Below are positions 1 to 5,618 of a DNA stretch of 7,115 nt, in pieces (the first letter of the stretch is position 1; each line of letters opens with the position of its first letter). Location of the stretch: the NCBI GenBank assembly GCA_030452775.1, contig JAKDLQ010000119.1:1-7115 (forward strand), in the 5' to 3' direction. The notes beneath the pieces are model-generated. The model was not told the DNA's origin and ran no database searches. It saw nothing but the letters and a program-made list of their open reading frames with translations. Made by a program: the position numbers and the translations under genes. The DNA comes from Micrococcales bacterium. Lineage in GTDB: Bacteria; Actinomycetota; Actinomycetes; Actinomycetales; Dermatophilaceae.

Positions 1-176
1 ACTCGGTGCTCAGCTCGATCGTCATCTTCGGCGCGCTGCACAGCGGTGTCGCGGGCGTCACCTACGGCAACTGGCTCGGGTTCTTCTGGTACGTCACGGT
101 GTTCAACGTCATCGGCGGGCTCGTGTTCGTCACGGCACCCCGGTTGCTGCGCGCGAGCGCGGTCGATGCCCCCTGA
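1..176 (+). CDS. Formate/nitrite transporter (FNT) family protein, C-terminal fragment
   Basis: The window opens inside this gene; 57 codons are readable (first full codon at base 3) before TGA at 174-176. The peptide is a hydrophobic helix (SVLSSIVIFGALHSGV), a short polar loop, and a last helix containing GFFWYVTVFNVIGGLVFV, followed by the basic end APRLLRAS. An aromatic start, an Asn and a Gly-Gly pair in the final helix match the end of FNT channels (FocA/NirC type), which usually have a conserved N-x-x-GG there. FNT proteins are pentameric inner-membrane channels for small monovalent anions such as formate, nitrite or hydrosulfide. What is seen is a membrane protein end; the FNT family is inferred from this short stretch, and another multi-helix transporter cannot be excluded. 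It is convergent with the downstream regulator gene, with a 68-bp gap that shows no clear terminator. Confidence 0.6.
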   Translation, partial: SVLSSIVIFGALHSGVAGVTYGNWLGFFWYVTVFNVIGGLVFVTAPRLLRASAVDAP

Positions 177-244
177 CGAGGACGACGGTGAACCTGGACG
201 ACCGGCGCCTGCGCACGAGCGCGGACAAGGACGCAGCATCATCC

Positions 245-763
245 TCAGGCCAGGGCGCGCGTCCCCGGGATGCGCTCGAAGACGAGGCTGGTCCGGGCAT
301 GGCCGATGCCCTCGACGGCGGTGAGGTGGTCGAGGACGAGGTCTCGGAGCTCGTCCGAGGAGGCCACCGCGACATGCACGAGGAAGTCGTCGTCGCCGGC
401 GACATGGTAAGCGGCGATGACGCCAGGGACGGCAGCGATCCGCTCCCTGAACGAATCCATCGACTGACGGGTGTGCCCGGCGAAGCGCAGCGCCACCATC
501 GCCTCTATCGGCAACCCGGTCGCCGCCAGGTCGATCTCGGCATGGACGCCGCGGATGACGCCGGCTTCGCGCAAGGCCCGCAATCGTCCCGCACACGTCG
601 ACTCGGGCAGGGCGACCCGGCGGGCGAGCTGTGCGTTGCTGATCCGGCCGTCCGCGGCGAGCGCCCGGAGCATCGCCCGGTCGATCTCGTCCAGGGGGCG
701 AGACGGCAGGGGGGCGTGCGGTGTCCGCGGAATCGCCGACCGCGTGCGGTCTTCAGGAGCCAT
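245..763 (-). CDS. Lrp/AsnC family transcriptional regulator
   Basis: A 172-residue protein if started at the ATG at 763-761. An upstream in-frame GTG at 808 would add 15 residues; neither has a strong ribosome binding site, and the ATG better fits the usual 150-170 residues. After a Pro/Arg-rich N-terminal extension comes the AsnC-type winged helix-turn-helix, beginning PLDEIDRAMLRALAADGRIS and continuing through NAQLARRVALPESTCAGRLRAL, then GVIRGVHAEID. The C-terminal half is the RAM ligand-binding and oligomerisation domain (MVALRFAGH, VPGVIAAYHVAGDDDFLVHV, ending SLVFERI). The GDDDFLVHV strand-turn is typical of the effector-binding site between dimers. Such proteins sense amino acids and bind DNA as dimers to octamers. 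It is divergent from the PLP-dependent enzyme gene, and an 18-bp dyad lies between them, which suggests control of that gene plus autoregulation. The effector cannot be read from sequence. Confidence 0.92.
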   Translation of the reverse strand: MAPEDRTRSAIPRTPHAPLPSRPLDEIDRAMLRALAADGRISNAQLARRVALPESTCAGRLRALREAGVIRGVHAEIDLAATGLPIEAMVALRFAGHTRQSMDSFRERIAAVPGVIAAYHVAGDDDFLVHVAVASSDELRDLVLDHLTAVEGIGHARTSLVFERIPGTRALA

Positions 764-815
764 TCCCACAGGATCCACGATTGAGCGGAGCCTGGACAGG
801 GTATCCACGAATCCC

Positions 816-845
816 TTGCTTGTGATTCGGGGGACTAACTATAAT
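816..845 (+). promoter_or_regulatory. Putative sigma-70-type promoter in the divergent region
   Basis: A perfect TATAAT lies at 840-845, with TTGCTT at 816-821 as a partial -35 and an 18-bp spacer. A consensus -10 is rare by chance in DNA this GC-rich. It points toward the PLP-enzyme gene and would start RNA near base 852, which is downstream of the only nearby in-frame GTG (822). The promoter and the translation start used for that gene are therefore in conflict. On the minus strand the overlapping TATAGT could serve the regulator gene, but no good -35 is visible for it. Confidence 0.5.
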
Positions 846-2126
846 CCCGTTATCAGCCACGACACTCTTGCCGGGCACGCCGGCGGTGAGCACCTCACGG
901 CTCGGGGGGTGCACGTTCCGCCCCTCGACTGCTCCAGCACCTACCCGCTCATCAGCGTGGAAGCCGGCGGAGCGGCATACGAACGCATTGCATCCGGAGG
1001 CCGTCCTGGCGACGGCGACCCACTGGTCTACCAGCGGCTGTGGAACCCCAACGTCGACCGCTTCGAGCAGGCGGTGGCACGACTGGAGCAGGCCGAGGCG
1101 GGCGTCGCGTTCGCATCCGGCATGGCCGCGATCACCGCCTGCCTGCTCGCGGCGGTCACAGCTGGGACCCCGCACATCGTCGCGGTCCGCCCGCTCTACG
1201 GCGGCACCGACCACCTGCTGGCTACCGGCCTGCTCGGGACCCGGGTCACCTGGGCGAGCGCCGAGGACGTCGCCACGGCCATCGAGCCGGACACGGGACT
1301 CGTCCTCGTCGAGACCCCCGCCAACCCGTCGCTCGACCTCGTCGACATCGGCGCCGTTGTCGCGCAGGCGGGCACCGTGCCGGTCCTGGTCGACAACACC
1401 TTCGCCACGCCGATCCTCCAGCAGCCGCTCGTGCATGGCGCGGCCCTCAGCGTCCACTCGGCGACGAAGTTCATCGGGGGGCATGGGGATCTGCTCGGTG
1501 GAGTGGTCGCCACGAGCGAGGTGTGGGCGCGCCGGATACGCCAGGTGCGGGCCATCACCGGCGCCCTGCTGGCGCCGCAGTCCGCCTATCAGCTGCACCG
1601 CGGGCTCCAGACCCTCCCGGTCCGGGTGCGCGCCCAGCAGGAGAATGCCGCCGTCGTGGCGCGCTGGCTGGCGCGGCATCCGGGCGTTGCGAGGGTCGCC
1701 TACCCCGGCCTTGCCGGATGCGACCCTCAAGGGATCGTCGGTCGACAGATGGCCGGCCCAGGGTCGGTCCTCGCCTTCACCCTGACCGGAGGGTATGCCG
1801 CTGCCGTTGCGGTCGCGCAGCACTGCCAGCTCATCGTCCATGCCGTCTCGCTCGGCGGGGTCGACACCCTCATCCAGCACCCGGCAGCGCTGACCCATCG
1901 CCCCGTCGCCGCCGAGGCCCGCCCCGATGCGGGGATGCTGCGCCTCTCGGTCGGGCTCGAGGACCCGGCCGACGTCATCGCCGACCTCGAGCAGGCACTC
2001 GGCCAGTCGCTCGGGCAGTCGCGTAGGCGGTCGCGTGGCCGGTCACCCGAGCAGTCGCTCGGTGCGACCGAGATGACGCGCGCGGCCGGGACGGAGCGCT
2101 CTCGCGAGCTCAGCTCGGTGGGCTGA
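822..2126 (+). CDS. PLP-dependent trans-sulfuration family enzyme (Cys/Met metabolism; gamma-lyase/synthase-like)
   Basis: Numbering is from the GTG at 822 (434 residues; family about 380-400). The fold is that of cystathionine gamma-synthase/lyase and methionine gamma-lyase. Visible motifs: HDTLAGHAGG near the N-terminus; VYQRLWNPN (Tyr70, Arg72; phosphate contacts from the partner subunit); FASGMAA; LYGGT (Tyr126, stacks on PLP); ETPANP; LVDNTFATP (Asp191, pyridine nitrogen); SATKFIGGHGD with Lys216 as Schiff-base lysine; LRLSVGLED with Arg374 for the substrate carboxylate. Catalytic residues appear intact, so it should be an active cytoplasmic enzyme on a sulfur amino acid. Methionine gamma-lyases carry a Cys after Tyr-Gly (YGCT); here it is Gly, so the exact reaction is uncertain. 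Start: homology reaches at least His-Asp-Thr near base 858, but the nearest in-frame start codons are TTG 816 and GTG 822, both without a good ribosome site; GTG 909 would remove conserved sequence. The last ~40 residues are a repeat-derived Arg/Ser-rich extension. Confidence 0.9.
   Translation: MIRGTNYNPVISHDTLAGHAGGEHLTARGVHVPPLDCSSTYPLISVEAGGAAYERIASGGRPGDGDPLVYQRLWNPNVDRFEQAVARLEQAEAGVAFASGMAAITACLLAAVTAGTPHIVAVRPLYGGTDHLLATGLLGTRVTWASAEDVATAIEPDTGLVLVETPANPSLDLVDIGAVVAQAGTVPVLVDNTFATPILQQPLVHGAALSVHSATKFIGGHGDLLGGVVATSEVWARRIRQVRAITGALLAPQSAYQLHRGLQTLPVRVRAQQENAAVVARWLARHPGVARVAYPGLAGCDPQGIVGRQMAGPGSVLAFTLTGGYAAAVAVAQHCQLIVHAVSLGGVDTLIQHPAALTHRPVAAEARPDAGMLRLSVGLEDPADVIADLEQALGQSLGQSRRRSRGRSPEQSLGATEMTRAAGTERSRELSSVG
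831..848. promoter_or_regulatory. Putative Lrp-type operator (imperfect 18-bp dyad)
   Basis: The sequence GGGACTAACTATAATCCC has the symmetry GGGAnTA-n4-TAnTCCC (6 of 9 base pairs match in the arms). It lies in the only AT-rich patch of the divergent region and covers the -10 box of the plus-strand promoter and a TATAGT on the minus strand (843-838). Lrp/AsnC proteins bind AT-rich dyads of about 15 bp, so this is a natural site for the adjacent regulator. A second pair of arms, TAAC (836-839) and GTTA (849-852), is interlaced with it. Binding is inferred. Confidence 0.5.
1989..2060 (+). repeat. 12-bp tandem repeat forming the C-terminal tail of the PLP enzyme
   Basis: Five 12-bp units run from 2001 to 2060 with consensus GGGCAGTCGCTC, preceded by a diverged sixth at 1989-2000. 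In frame they read EQAL, GQSL, GQSR, RRSR, GRSP, EQSL. The first, EQAL, is still part of the family's last helix (DLEQAL), so the tail looks as if it grew by duplication of the end of the normal gene. It does not break the reading frame. Confidence 0.75.
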
Positions 2127-2148
2127 CCGGTTCCGGCGGGCTGACCGG
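2120..2148 (+). repeat. Direct repeat spanning the stop codon of the PLP-enzyme gene
   Basis: GGGCTGACCGG occurs at 2120-2130 and 2138-2148, an 18-bp period. The first copy contains the real TGA (2124-2126) and the second repeats it in frame (2142-2144), giving tandem stops. The copies can also fold into a weak CCGGT/ACCGG hairpin (2127-2131 with 2144-2148) without a T tract. The rest of the spacer to 2205 shows no convincing terminator for either convergent gene. Confidence 0.5.
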
Positions 2149-2205
2149 CTACGGTACTGCCGCTTCGGGATGGTGCAGGTCGACGGCGAGCCCAGAGGCA
2201 GAGGG

Positions 2206-3900
2206 CTACTTCGAGCGGCTGACGGTCCTGGTGATCCCGTCGATGAGCCTCGACTGGTCCTGTCCTGGAGTGCCGCCGAGCACGGCCGCCCAGGCCGGAA
2301 CGAGCTCGGCCCCGTAGCGGTGGCCGTAGCCGTCGGGTGGGTCGTGCCCGACCGCCATGTCCGCCGTCAGCTGCCAGAACGTCACGAAGGGGATCCACGT
2401 GACGTCCGGGTTGACATCCCGTCCGAGGGGCTCGCGGAGCCAGTCCGGCTCAGCACCAAGGAGCGCCGGATTCCACCAGACGACGGGGTCCGATGGATGT
2501 TGCGCATAGACGAAGCGAGGGAAGTCCCATGCGCCGTAGGGCCGCCCGTAGTAGTCCTTGGTGATCCGATCGGCCGAGGTGACGAAGCGGATGTGCCGGC
2601 CGTCGTCGATGACGGGCGCGATCTGCGGCGAGCCGAGGTTGCGAGATGCGGTCAGCTCTCGTGCGATGTCGGTGAAGCTCGGCGTCCCCACCCACACGCC
2701 GCCCTCGGCACGCGCGAGCATGTCCTGTGCGTCGGTGAAGGCGGCCTGGCCCCCATAGGAGCCGAGGGACTCCCCGCCGACGACCAGTTGTGGGCGCCGG
2801 CCTTCCGGGAGCCTGGCCCAGGCGGCATGGACGCGGTCGAAGAGGGCCTTACCCGCCTCGCGCGGTGTCCGTAGGTCGGTCATGTAGTCCATCGCGCTCG
2901 GCAGGTAGGAGTACTGCATCGAGGCGACCGCGCTGTCTCCGCCGGACAGGTACTCGATGGACTGGACCGACCAGTCGTCGACCCATCCCGTGCCGGTCGA
3001 CGTCATGACGGCCAGCACCTTCCGGTCGAAGGCGTGGGTCCGCTCCAGCTCCGCGACGACGGCGGCAGCGACATCCTCGACGCTGCGGCCCTCCGTGAGG
3101 CCCGCGTAGGCCCGGATCGGCTCGCTTGCCGCCCGGCCCGTGGCGGCCGAGATCTCGACAGCGGTCGGGGCGGCTGTGACGAACATCTGGCCTTCGTAGC
3201 CGAGGCTGTCGTAGCTCTCGGCCGACCCGGGACCGCCGGACACCAGGGCGGAGGTGGGCGGCATACGTCCCTGCGGTGTCTGCGAGTTGACCTGCGCGGC
3301 GGCGGCGGCGAACGCCTGCATGCCGCGGTGGAACAGGACGTTGTCGGACACCCAGAGGCTCACCGTGACGACGACGACGACCGCGATGGTCGCGGCGATG
3401 GCGCGTGGCAGGACCCGCCCTGCCACGTCCGCGAGCTGCCGGGTCAGTCGCCGCAGGAGTCGGCCCGTGGCGAGCAGGACGGCCGCGATGGCCGCAGCGA
3501 GCGCGATGGACCGGAGCCAGTCCAGCGGGCCCAGCGCGGGCAGGTGCACGACCGCCGCCGTGCGACCTTGCGAGCGCACGTTGCTAATCGTGATGACGAC
3601 GACGAAGAGCGCTCCGAAGACGAACGCGGCCACCCGCAGAAAGGCCCCGGGCCGCTCACCGATGGTGATCCTCAGCTGCAGCAGGTGGGCCACGACTCGG
3701 AACACCCAGCCGACGAGCATGCCGAGCCCGTAGCCGAAGACCGCAGACAGTCCACTGATGAGCCCTTGGTAGTACCAGGTCCGCGGCAGCAGGCTCGGCG
3801 ACCACGAGATGAGGAACCAGCCGGCGGCGAAGAGGAGCCCGATATGCGAGAAGTGCCACCACCGTCGCGCCGCTCGGGCGGCGGGCAACGAGAACGGCAT
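2206..3900 (-). CDS. Membrane-anchored alpha/beta hydrolase (Abhydrolase_9 / DUF2319 type)
   Basis: 564 residues in two parts. The N-terminal ~185 residues hold about five hydrophobic helices (near 18-38, 46-70, 88-106, 128-146 and 166-184), matching the Abhydrolase_9 N-terminal membrane domain. The rest is a soluble hydrolase domain with family signatures STGTGWVDDWSVQSIEYL (301-318), MQYSYLPS (328-335) and GGESLGSYG (375-383). Ser378 in GESLGS is the predicted nucleophile; HPSDPVVWW (Asp471) and the GHD/GYGHRYG region (His519 or His527) are candidates for the rest of the triad. The substrate of this family is not established; members are common in actinobacteria, and the architecture suggests a lipid or cell-envelope ester. 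Arg/Trp-rich residues 8-15 before helix 1 suggest a cytoplasmic N-terminus. The ATG at 3900 is preceded by a G-rich GGGGGA very close to the start. It is divergent from the next gene across 60 bp and convergent with the PLP-enzyme gene. Confidence 0.9.
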   Translation of the reverse strand: MPFSLPAARAARRWWHFSHIGLLFAAGWFLISWSPSLLPRTWYYQGLISGLSAVFGYGLGMLVGWVFRVVAHLLQLRITIGERPGAFLRVAAFVFGALFVVVITISNVRSQGRTAAVVHLPALGPLDWLRSIALAAAIAAVLLATGRLLRRLTRQLADVAGRVLPRAIAATIAVVVVVTVSLWVSDNVLFHRGMQAFAAAAAQVNSQTPQGRMPPTSALVSGGPGSAESYDSLGYEGQMFVTAAPTAVEISAATGRAASEPIRAYAGLTEGRSVEDVAAAVVAELERTHAFDRKVLAVMTSTGTGWVDDWSVQSIEYLSGGDSAVASMQYSYLPSAMDYMTDLRTPREAGKALFDRVHAAWARLPEGRRPQLVVGGESLGSYGGQAAFTDAQDMLARAEGGVWVGTPSFTDIARELTASRNLGSPQIAPVIDDGRHIRFVTSADRITKDYYGRPYGAWDFPRFVYAQHPSDPVVWWNPALLGAEPDWLREPLGRDVNPDVTWIPFVTFWQLTADMAVGHDPPDGYGHRYGAELVPAWAAVLGGTPGQDQSRLIDGITRTVSRSK

Positions 3901-3917
3901 ATCCCCCAGCCTAGGAT

Positions 3918-3930
3918 GCGCGGACCGCGC
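3918..3930. promoter_or_regulatory. Perfect 13-bp palindrome in a divergent intergenic region (operator candidate)
   Basis: GCGCGGACCGCGC has 6-bp arms around a single A, in the centre of the 60-bp gap (3901-3960) between two divergent hydrolase genes. It is well placed to be an operator affecting both. The arms are pure G/C, so chance occurrence in this genome is more likely than for an AT-containing palindrome. No clear -10/-35 pair is visible on either strand; the best guess on the minus strand is CTGACC with CATCCT 16 bp downstream. Confidence 0.35.
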
Positions 3931-3960
3931 CTCAGGTCAGATCGTCGGGGATGATGAGTC

Positions 3961-4812
3961 ATGGCCACGGATCGGATCTGCGCCCTCGAGCACGCCGGAC
4001 TCAGCTTCGACGTCACCGACTCGGGGCCGATCGACGGGATCCCGGCCATCCTGCTCCATGGCTTCCCCACCGACCGGACGAGCTGGGACCGGGTGGCGCC
4101 GCTGCTGCATGCGGCGGGGCTGCGGACCTTCGCGCCGGATCAGCGTGGCTACTGCCCCGGCGCCCGGCCGGCGGGCGTGGCGGCATACCGCCTCGAGCAC
4201 CTCGTCGGCGACGTCATCGCGCTCGCCGACGCCACCGGCGAGGAGCAGGTCCATCTCGTCGGGCACGACTGGGGCGGCGCGATCGCCTGGCTCACCGCCG
4301 GCAACCACTCCGGCCGGGTCGCCTCGGTGACCGTGCTGTCCACGCCGCACCCCGCCGCCCTGTCCCGGGCATGGCGGGCATGGCGGGCTCGGCGGGCCTG
4401 GCGCCCGCCGAGCCAGCTTCGCAAGTCGTGGTACATGGCGGCCTTCCAGGTGCCGGCCTTGCCAGAGCGCATCCTCGCCGCCCGGTTCCGAGGCGTCATG
4501 CGCCGCTCCGGGCTTCCCCGGGATGATGTGGAGCGGTATGCCGCCCACCTGGCCACACGCGAGGCGATCGGGCCGCCGATCAACTGGTATCGCGCGGCCC
4601 GCTCCTCGCACGTCCGGGCCCATCGGGTCACTGTCCCGGCGACGCTGCTGTGGGGCTCGCGGGACTTCGCACTGGGTCGCCGGGCTGCGGAGCTGACGTC
4701 CGAACACGTGACCGGGCCCTATGAGTTCGTCGAGCTCGATGCCGGTCACTGGCTCCCCGAGACCCGGCCCGACGAATGTGCCGATGCCATCATCCGCCGG
4801 GTCACCGGATAG
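3961..4812 (+). CDS. Alpha/beta hydrolase with Asp nucleophile (epoxide hydrolase / dehalogenase-like)
   Basis: 283 residues, the usual size for the family, cytoplasmic with no signal peptide. LLHGFPTD (31-38) supplies the HGFP oxyanion-hole motif, and VGHDWGG (100-106) the nucleophile elbow with Asp103 rather than Ser, the mark of epoxide hydrolases and haloalkane dehalogenases. WGSRDFALG gives the acid (Asp235) and DAGHWLPE the base (His263). The cap contains SWYMAAFQVPALPE and NWYRA (Tyr158, Tyr210), positions typical of the tyrosines that polarise an epoxide, so epoxide hydrolase is preferred over dehalogenase. The substrate is unknown. The ATG at 3961 has GGGGA nine bases upstream, a good ribosome site. 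The cap start carries a 9-bp in-frame repeat giving an Arg/Ala/Trp stretch (137-149) unlike normal family sequence. The stop codon lies 10 bp before the DsbA-like gene, so the two are probably co-transcribed. Confidence 0.9.
   Translation: MATDRICALEHAGLSFDVTDSGPIDGIPAILLHGFPTDRTSWDRVAPLLHAAGLRTFAPDQRGYCPGARPAGVAAYRLEHLVGDVIALADATGEEQVHLVGHDWGGAIAWLTAGNHSGRVASVTVLSTPHPAALSRAWRAWRARRAWRPPSQLRKSWYMAAFQVPALPERILAARFRGVMRRSGLPRDDVERYAAHLATREAIGPPINWYRAARSSHVRAHRVTVPATLLWGSRDFALGRRAAELTSEHVTGPYEFVELDAGHWLPETRPDECADAIIRRVTG
4366..4401 (+). repeat. Four 9-bp tandem units in the hydrolase cap
   Basis: Units CGGGCATGG, CGGGCATGG, CGGGCTCGG and CGGGCCTGG follow directly on one another. In frame they encode an Arg-Ala-Trp/Arg pattern, RAWRAWRARRAW. 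The first two copies are identical, so the duplication may be recent. The insertion falls right after STPHPAAL, at the junction of the core and cap domains. Confidence 0.75.
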
Positions 4813-4822
4813 GTTCGAAGGC

Positions 4823-5569
4823 GTGAAGATCGACATCTGGTCCGACATCGTCTGCCCGTTCTGCTACCTCGGCAAGCGCCGGCTCGAGGCGGCGATCGCC
4901 GACTTCGAGCATCGCGACGACCTCGAGGTCACGTGGCACAGCTTCGAACTCGACCGGAACGCACCTGCGGTCTCGGACGAGGACATCGTCGATCGGGTGG
5001 CGGCCAAGTACGGCACGGCCCGCGAGGACGCCATCGCCCAGCACGAGTCGATCTCGCGCGAAGCTGCTGGGCTCGGGCTCGAGTTCAACTGGCAACAGGT
5101 CCGCCACGGCAACTCCTTCGACGCCCACCGCGTCGTGCACCTCGCGGCCGAGCAGGGCCTGGCCGATGCGGCTCAGGAGCGGCTGATGAAGGCGTACTTC
5201 ACCGACGGGCTGGCCATCGGCGATCGCGAGACGCTGGTCACGCTCGCGGTGCAGATCGGACTCGAGGAGGCCGCGGTCCGGGCCATGCTCGAGTCCGACG
5301 CCTACGGCAACCACGTCCGCAGCGACGAGGCCAGCGCGACGATGCTCAAGATCGATGCGGTGCCCTTCTTCGTCTTCGACCGCAAGTACGGCGTTCCGGG
5401 TGCCCAACCCCCCGAGGTCTTCACCCAGGCGTTGCACCAAGCCTGGAACACTCGGCACGAGGCCCCCGAGCCGGTCGCCGCCGGCGGGTGCGGTGGCGGA
5501 TGCGGATGCGGCGGCGGGGGGTGCGGCTGCGGCGACGGCGGTTGCGGCTCGGGCGCATGCGCCCCCTGA
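4823..5569 (+). CDS. DsbA family oxidoreductase, FrnE-like, with Gly/Cys-rich C-terminal tail
   Basis: 248 residues from the GTG at 4823, chosen because MKIDIWSDIVCPFCYLGKR is the family's normal N-terminus; the frame stays open upstream but overlaps the previous gene. The thioredoxin-fold active site is Cys11-Pro-Phe-Cys14. An all-helical insertion follows (through HGNSFDAHRVVHLA and MKAYFTDG), then the cis-proline loop IDAVPFFVFDRKY (Pro181) and GVPGAQPPEVF, typical of FrnE. There is no signal peptide, so it should act in the cytoplasm as a dithiol oxidoreductase or isomerase. Unusual is the tail from about 221: 28 residues, mostly Gly, with seven cysteines at 223, 227, 229, 234, 236, 241 and 246 in CxxxC and CxC spacings. 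Many actinobacterial homologues end in a short CxxxxC tail (from memory), so this may be an expanded version for metal binding or extra thiol exchange. The gap to the upstream hydrolase gene is 10 bp. Confidence 0.93.
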   Translation: MKIDIWSDIVCPFCYLGKRRLEAAIADFEHRDDLEVTWHSFELDRNAPAVSDEDIVDRVAAKYGTAREDAIAQHESISREAAGLGLEFNWQQVRHGNSFDAHRVVHLAAEQGLADAAQERLMKAYFTDGLAIGDRETLVTLAVQIGLEEAAVRAMLESDAYGNHVRSDEASATMLKIDAVPFFVFDRKYGVPGAQPPEVFTQALHQAWNTRHEAPEPVAAGGCGGGCGCGGGGCGCGDGGCGSGACAP

Positions 5570-5606
5570 TCGGCCTTGATCCCCGCTGATCCCCCCTGAT
5601 CGACCT
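5567..5606 (+). repeat. Phased 10-bp tandem repeat (TGATC every 10 bases)
   Basis: TGATC begins at 5567, 5577, 5587 and 5597, exactly 10 bp apart, each followed by a C-rich half (consensus TGATCCCCCC). The first copy supplies the TGA stop of the DsbA-like gene, and the array fills almost the whole gap to the next gene. Ten bp is close to one helical turn, so the sites lie on one DNA face. It could be a protein-binding array upstream of the YjbR-like gene or simply slippage-derived sequence. Confidence 0.7.
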
Positions 5607-5611
5607 ACTGT
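5606..5611 (+). promoter_or_regulatory. Candidate -10 box for a leaderless YjbR-like transcript
   Basis: TACTGT (TAnnnT form) ends 7 bases before the ATG at 5619. That is the spacing at which transcription would begin at the start codon itself, common for leaderless actinobacterial genes. No Shine-Dalgarno sequence is obvious for this ATG, which agrees. No convincing -35 is visible at normal spacing; that position is occupied by the 10-bp repeat. Confidence 0.35.
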
Positions 5612-5618
5612 GGTGACC

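Noticed and set aside
188..784. 198-codon open frame on the plus strand
   Set aside because: It runs antisense through the Lrp/AsnC gene and has no recognisable domain; the minus-strand protein has clear family motifs.
753..1898. 381-codon minus-strand open frame opposite the PLP enzyme
   Set aside because: Low-complexity Arg/Gly/Asp-rich translation typical of an antisense shadow in high-GC DNA; the plus-strand frame carries all the catalytic motifs.
1040..2026. 328-codon plus-strand frame overlapping the PLP enzyme
   Set aside because: Arg/Pro/Gly-rich shadow in another frame, no family signature.
2127..2205. Bidirectional intrinsic terminator between the convergent genes
   Set aside because: Only 5-bp stems with long loops (CCGGT/ACCGG; AGCCC/GGGCT) and no T tracts were found.
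3034..3954. 306-codon plus-strand frame opposite the membrane hydrolase
   Set aside because: Asp/Arg/Gln-rich shadow; the minus-strand gene has transmembrane helices and the GESLGS motif.
3937..4848. 303-codon minus-strand frame opposite the epoxide hydrolase-like gene
   Set aside because: No motif, composition of a shadow frame, while the plus-strand frame has HGFP and GHDWGG.
5567..5606. GATC sites in the 10-bp repeat as Dam methylation or SeqA-type control or an origin
   Set aside because: Dam/SeqA systems are not typical of actinobacteria, and there are no dnaA boxes or dnaA/dnaN genes nearby.
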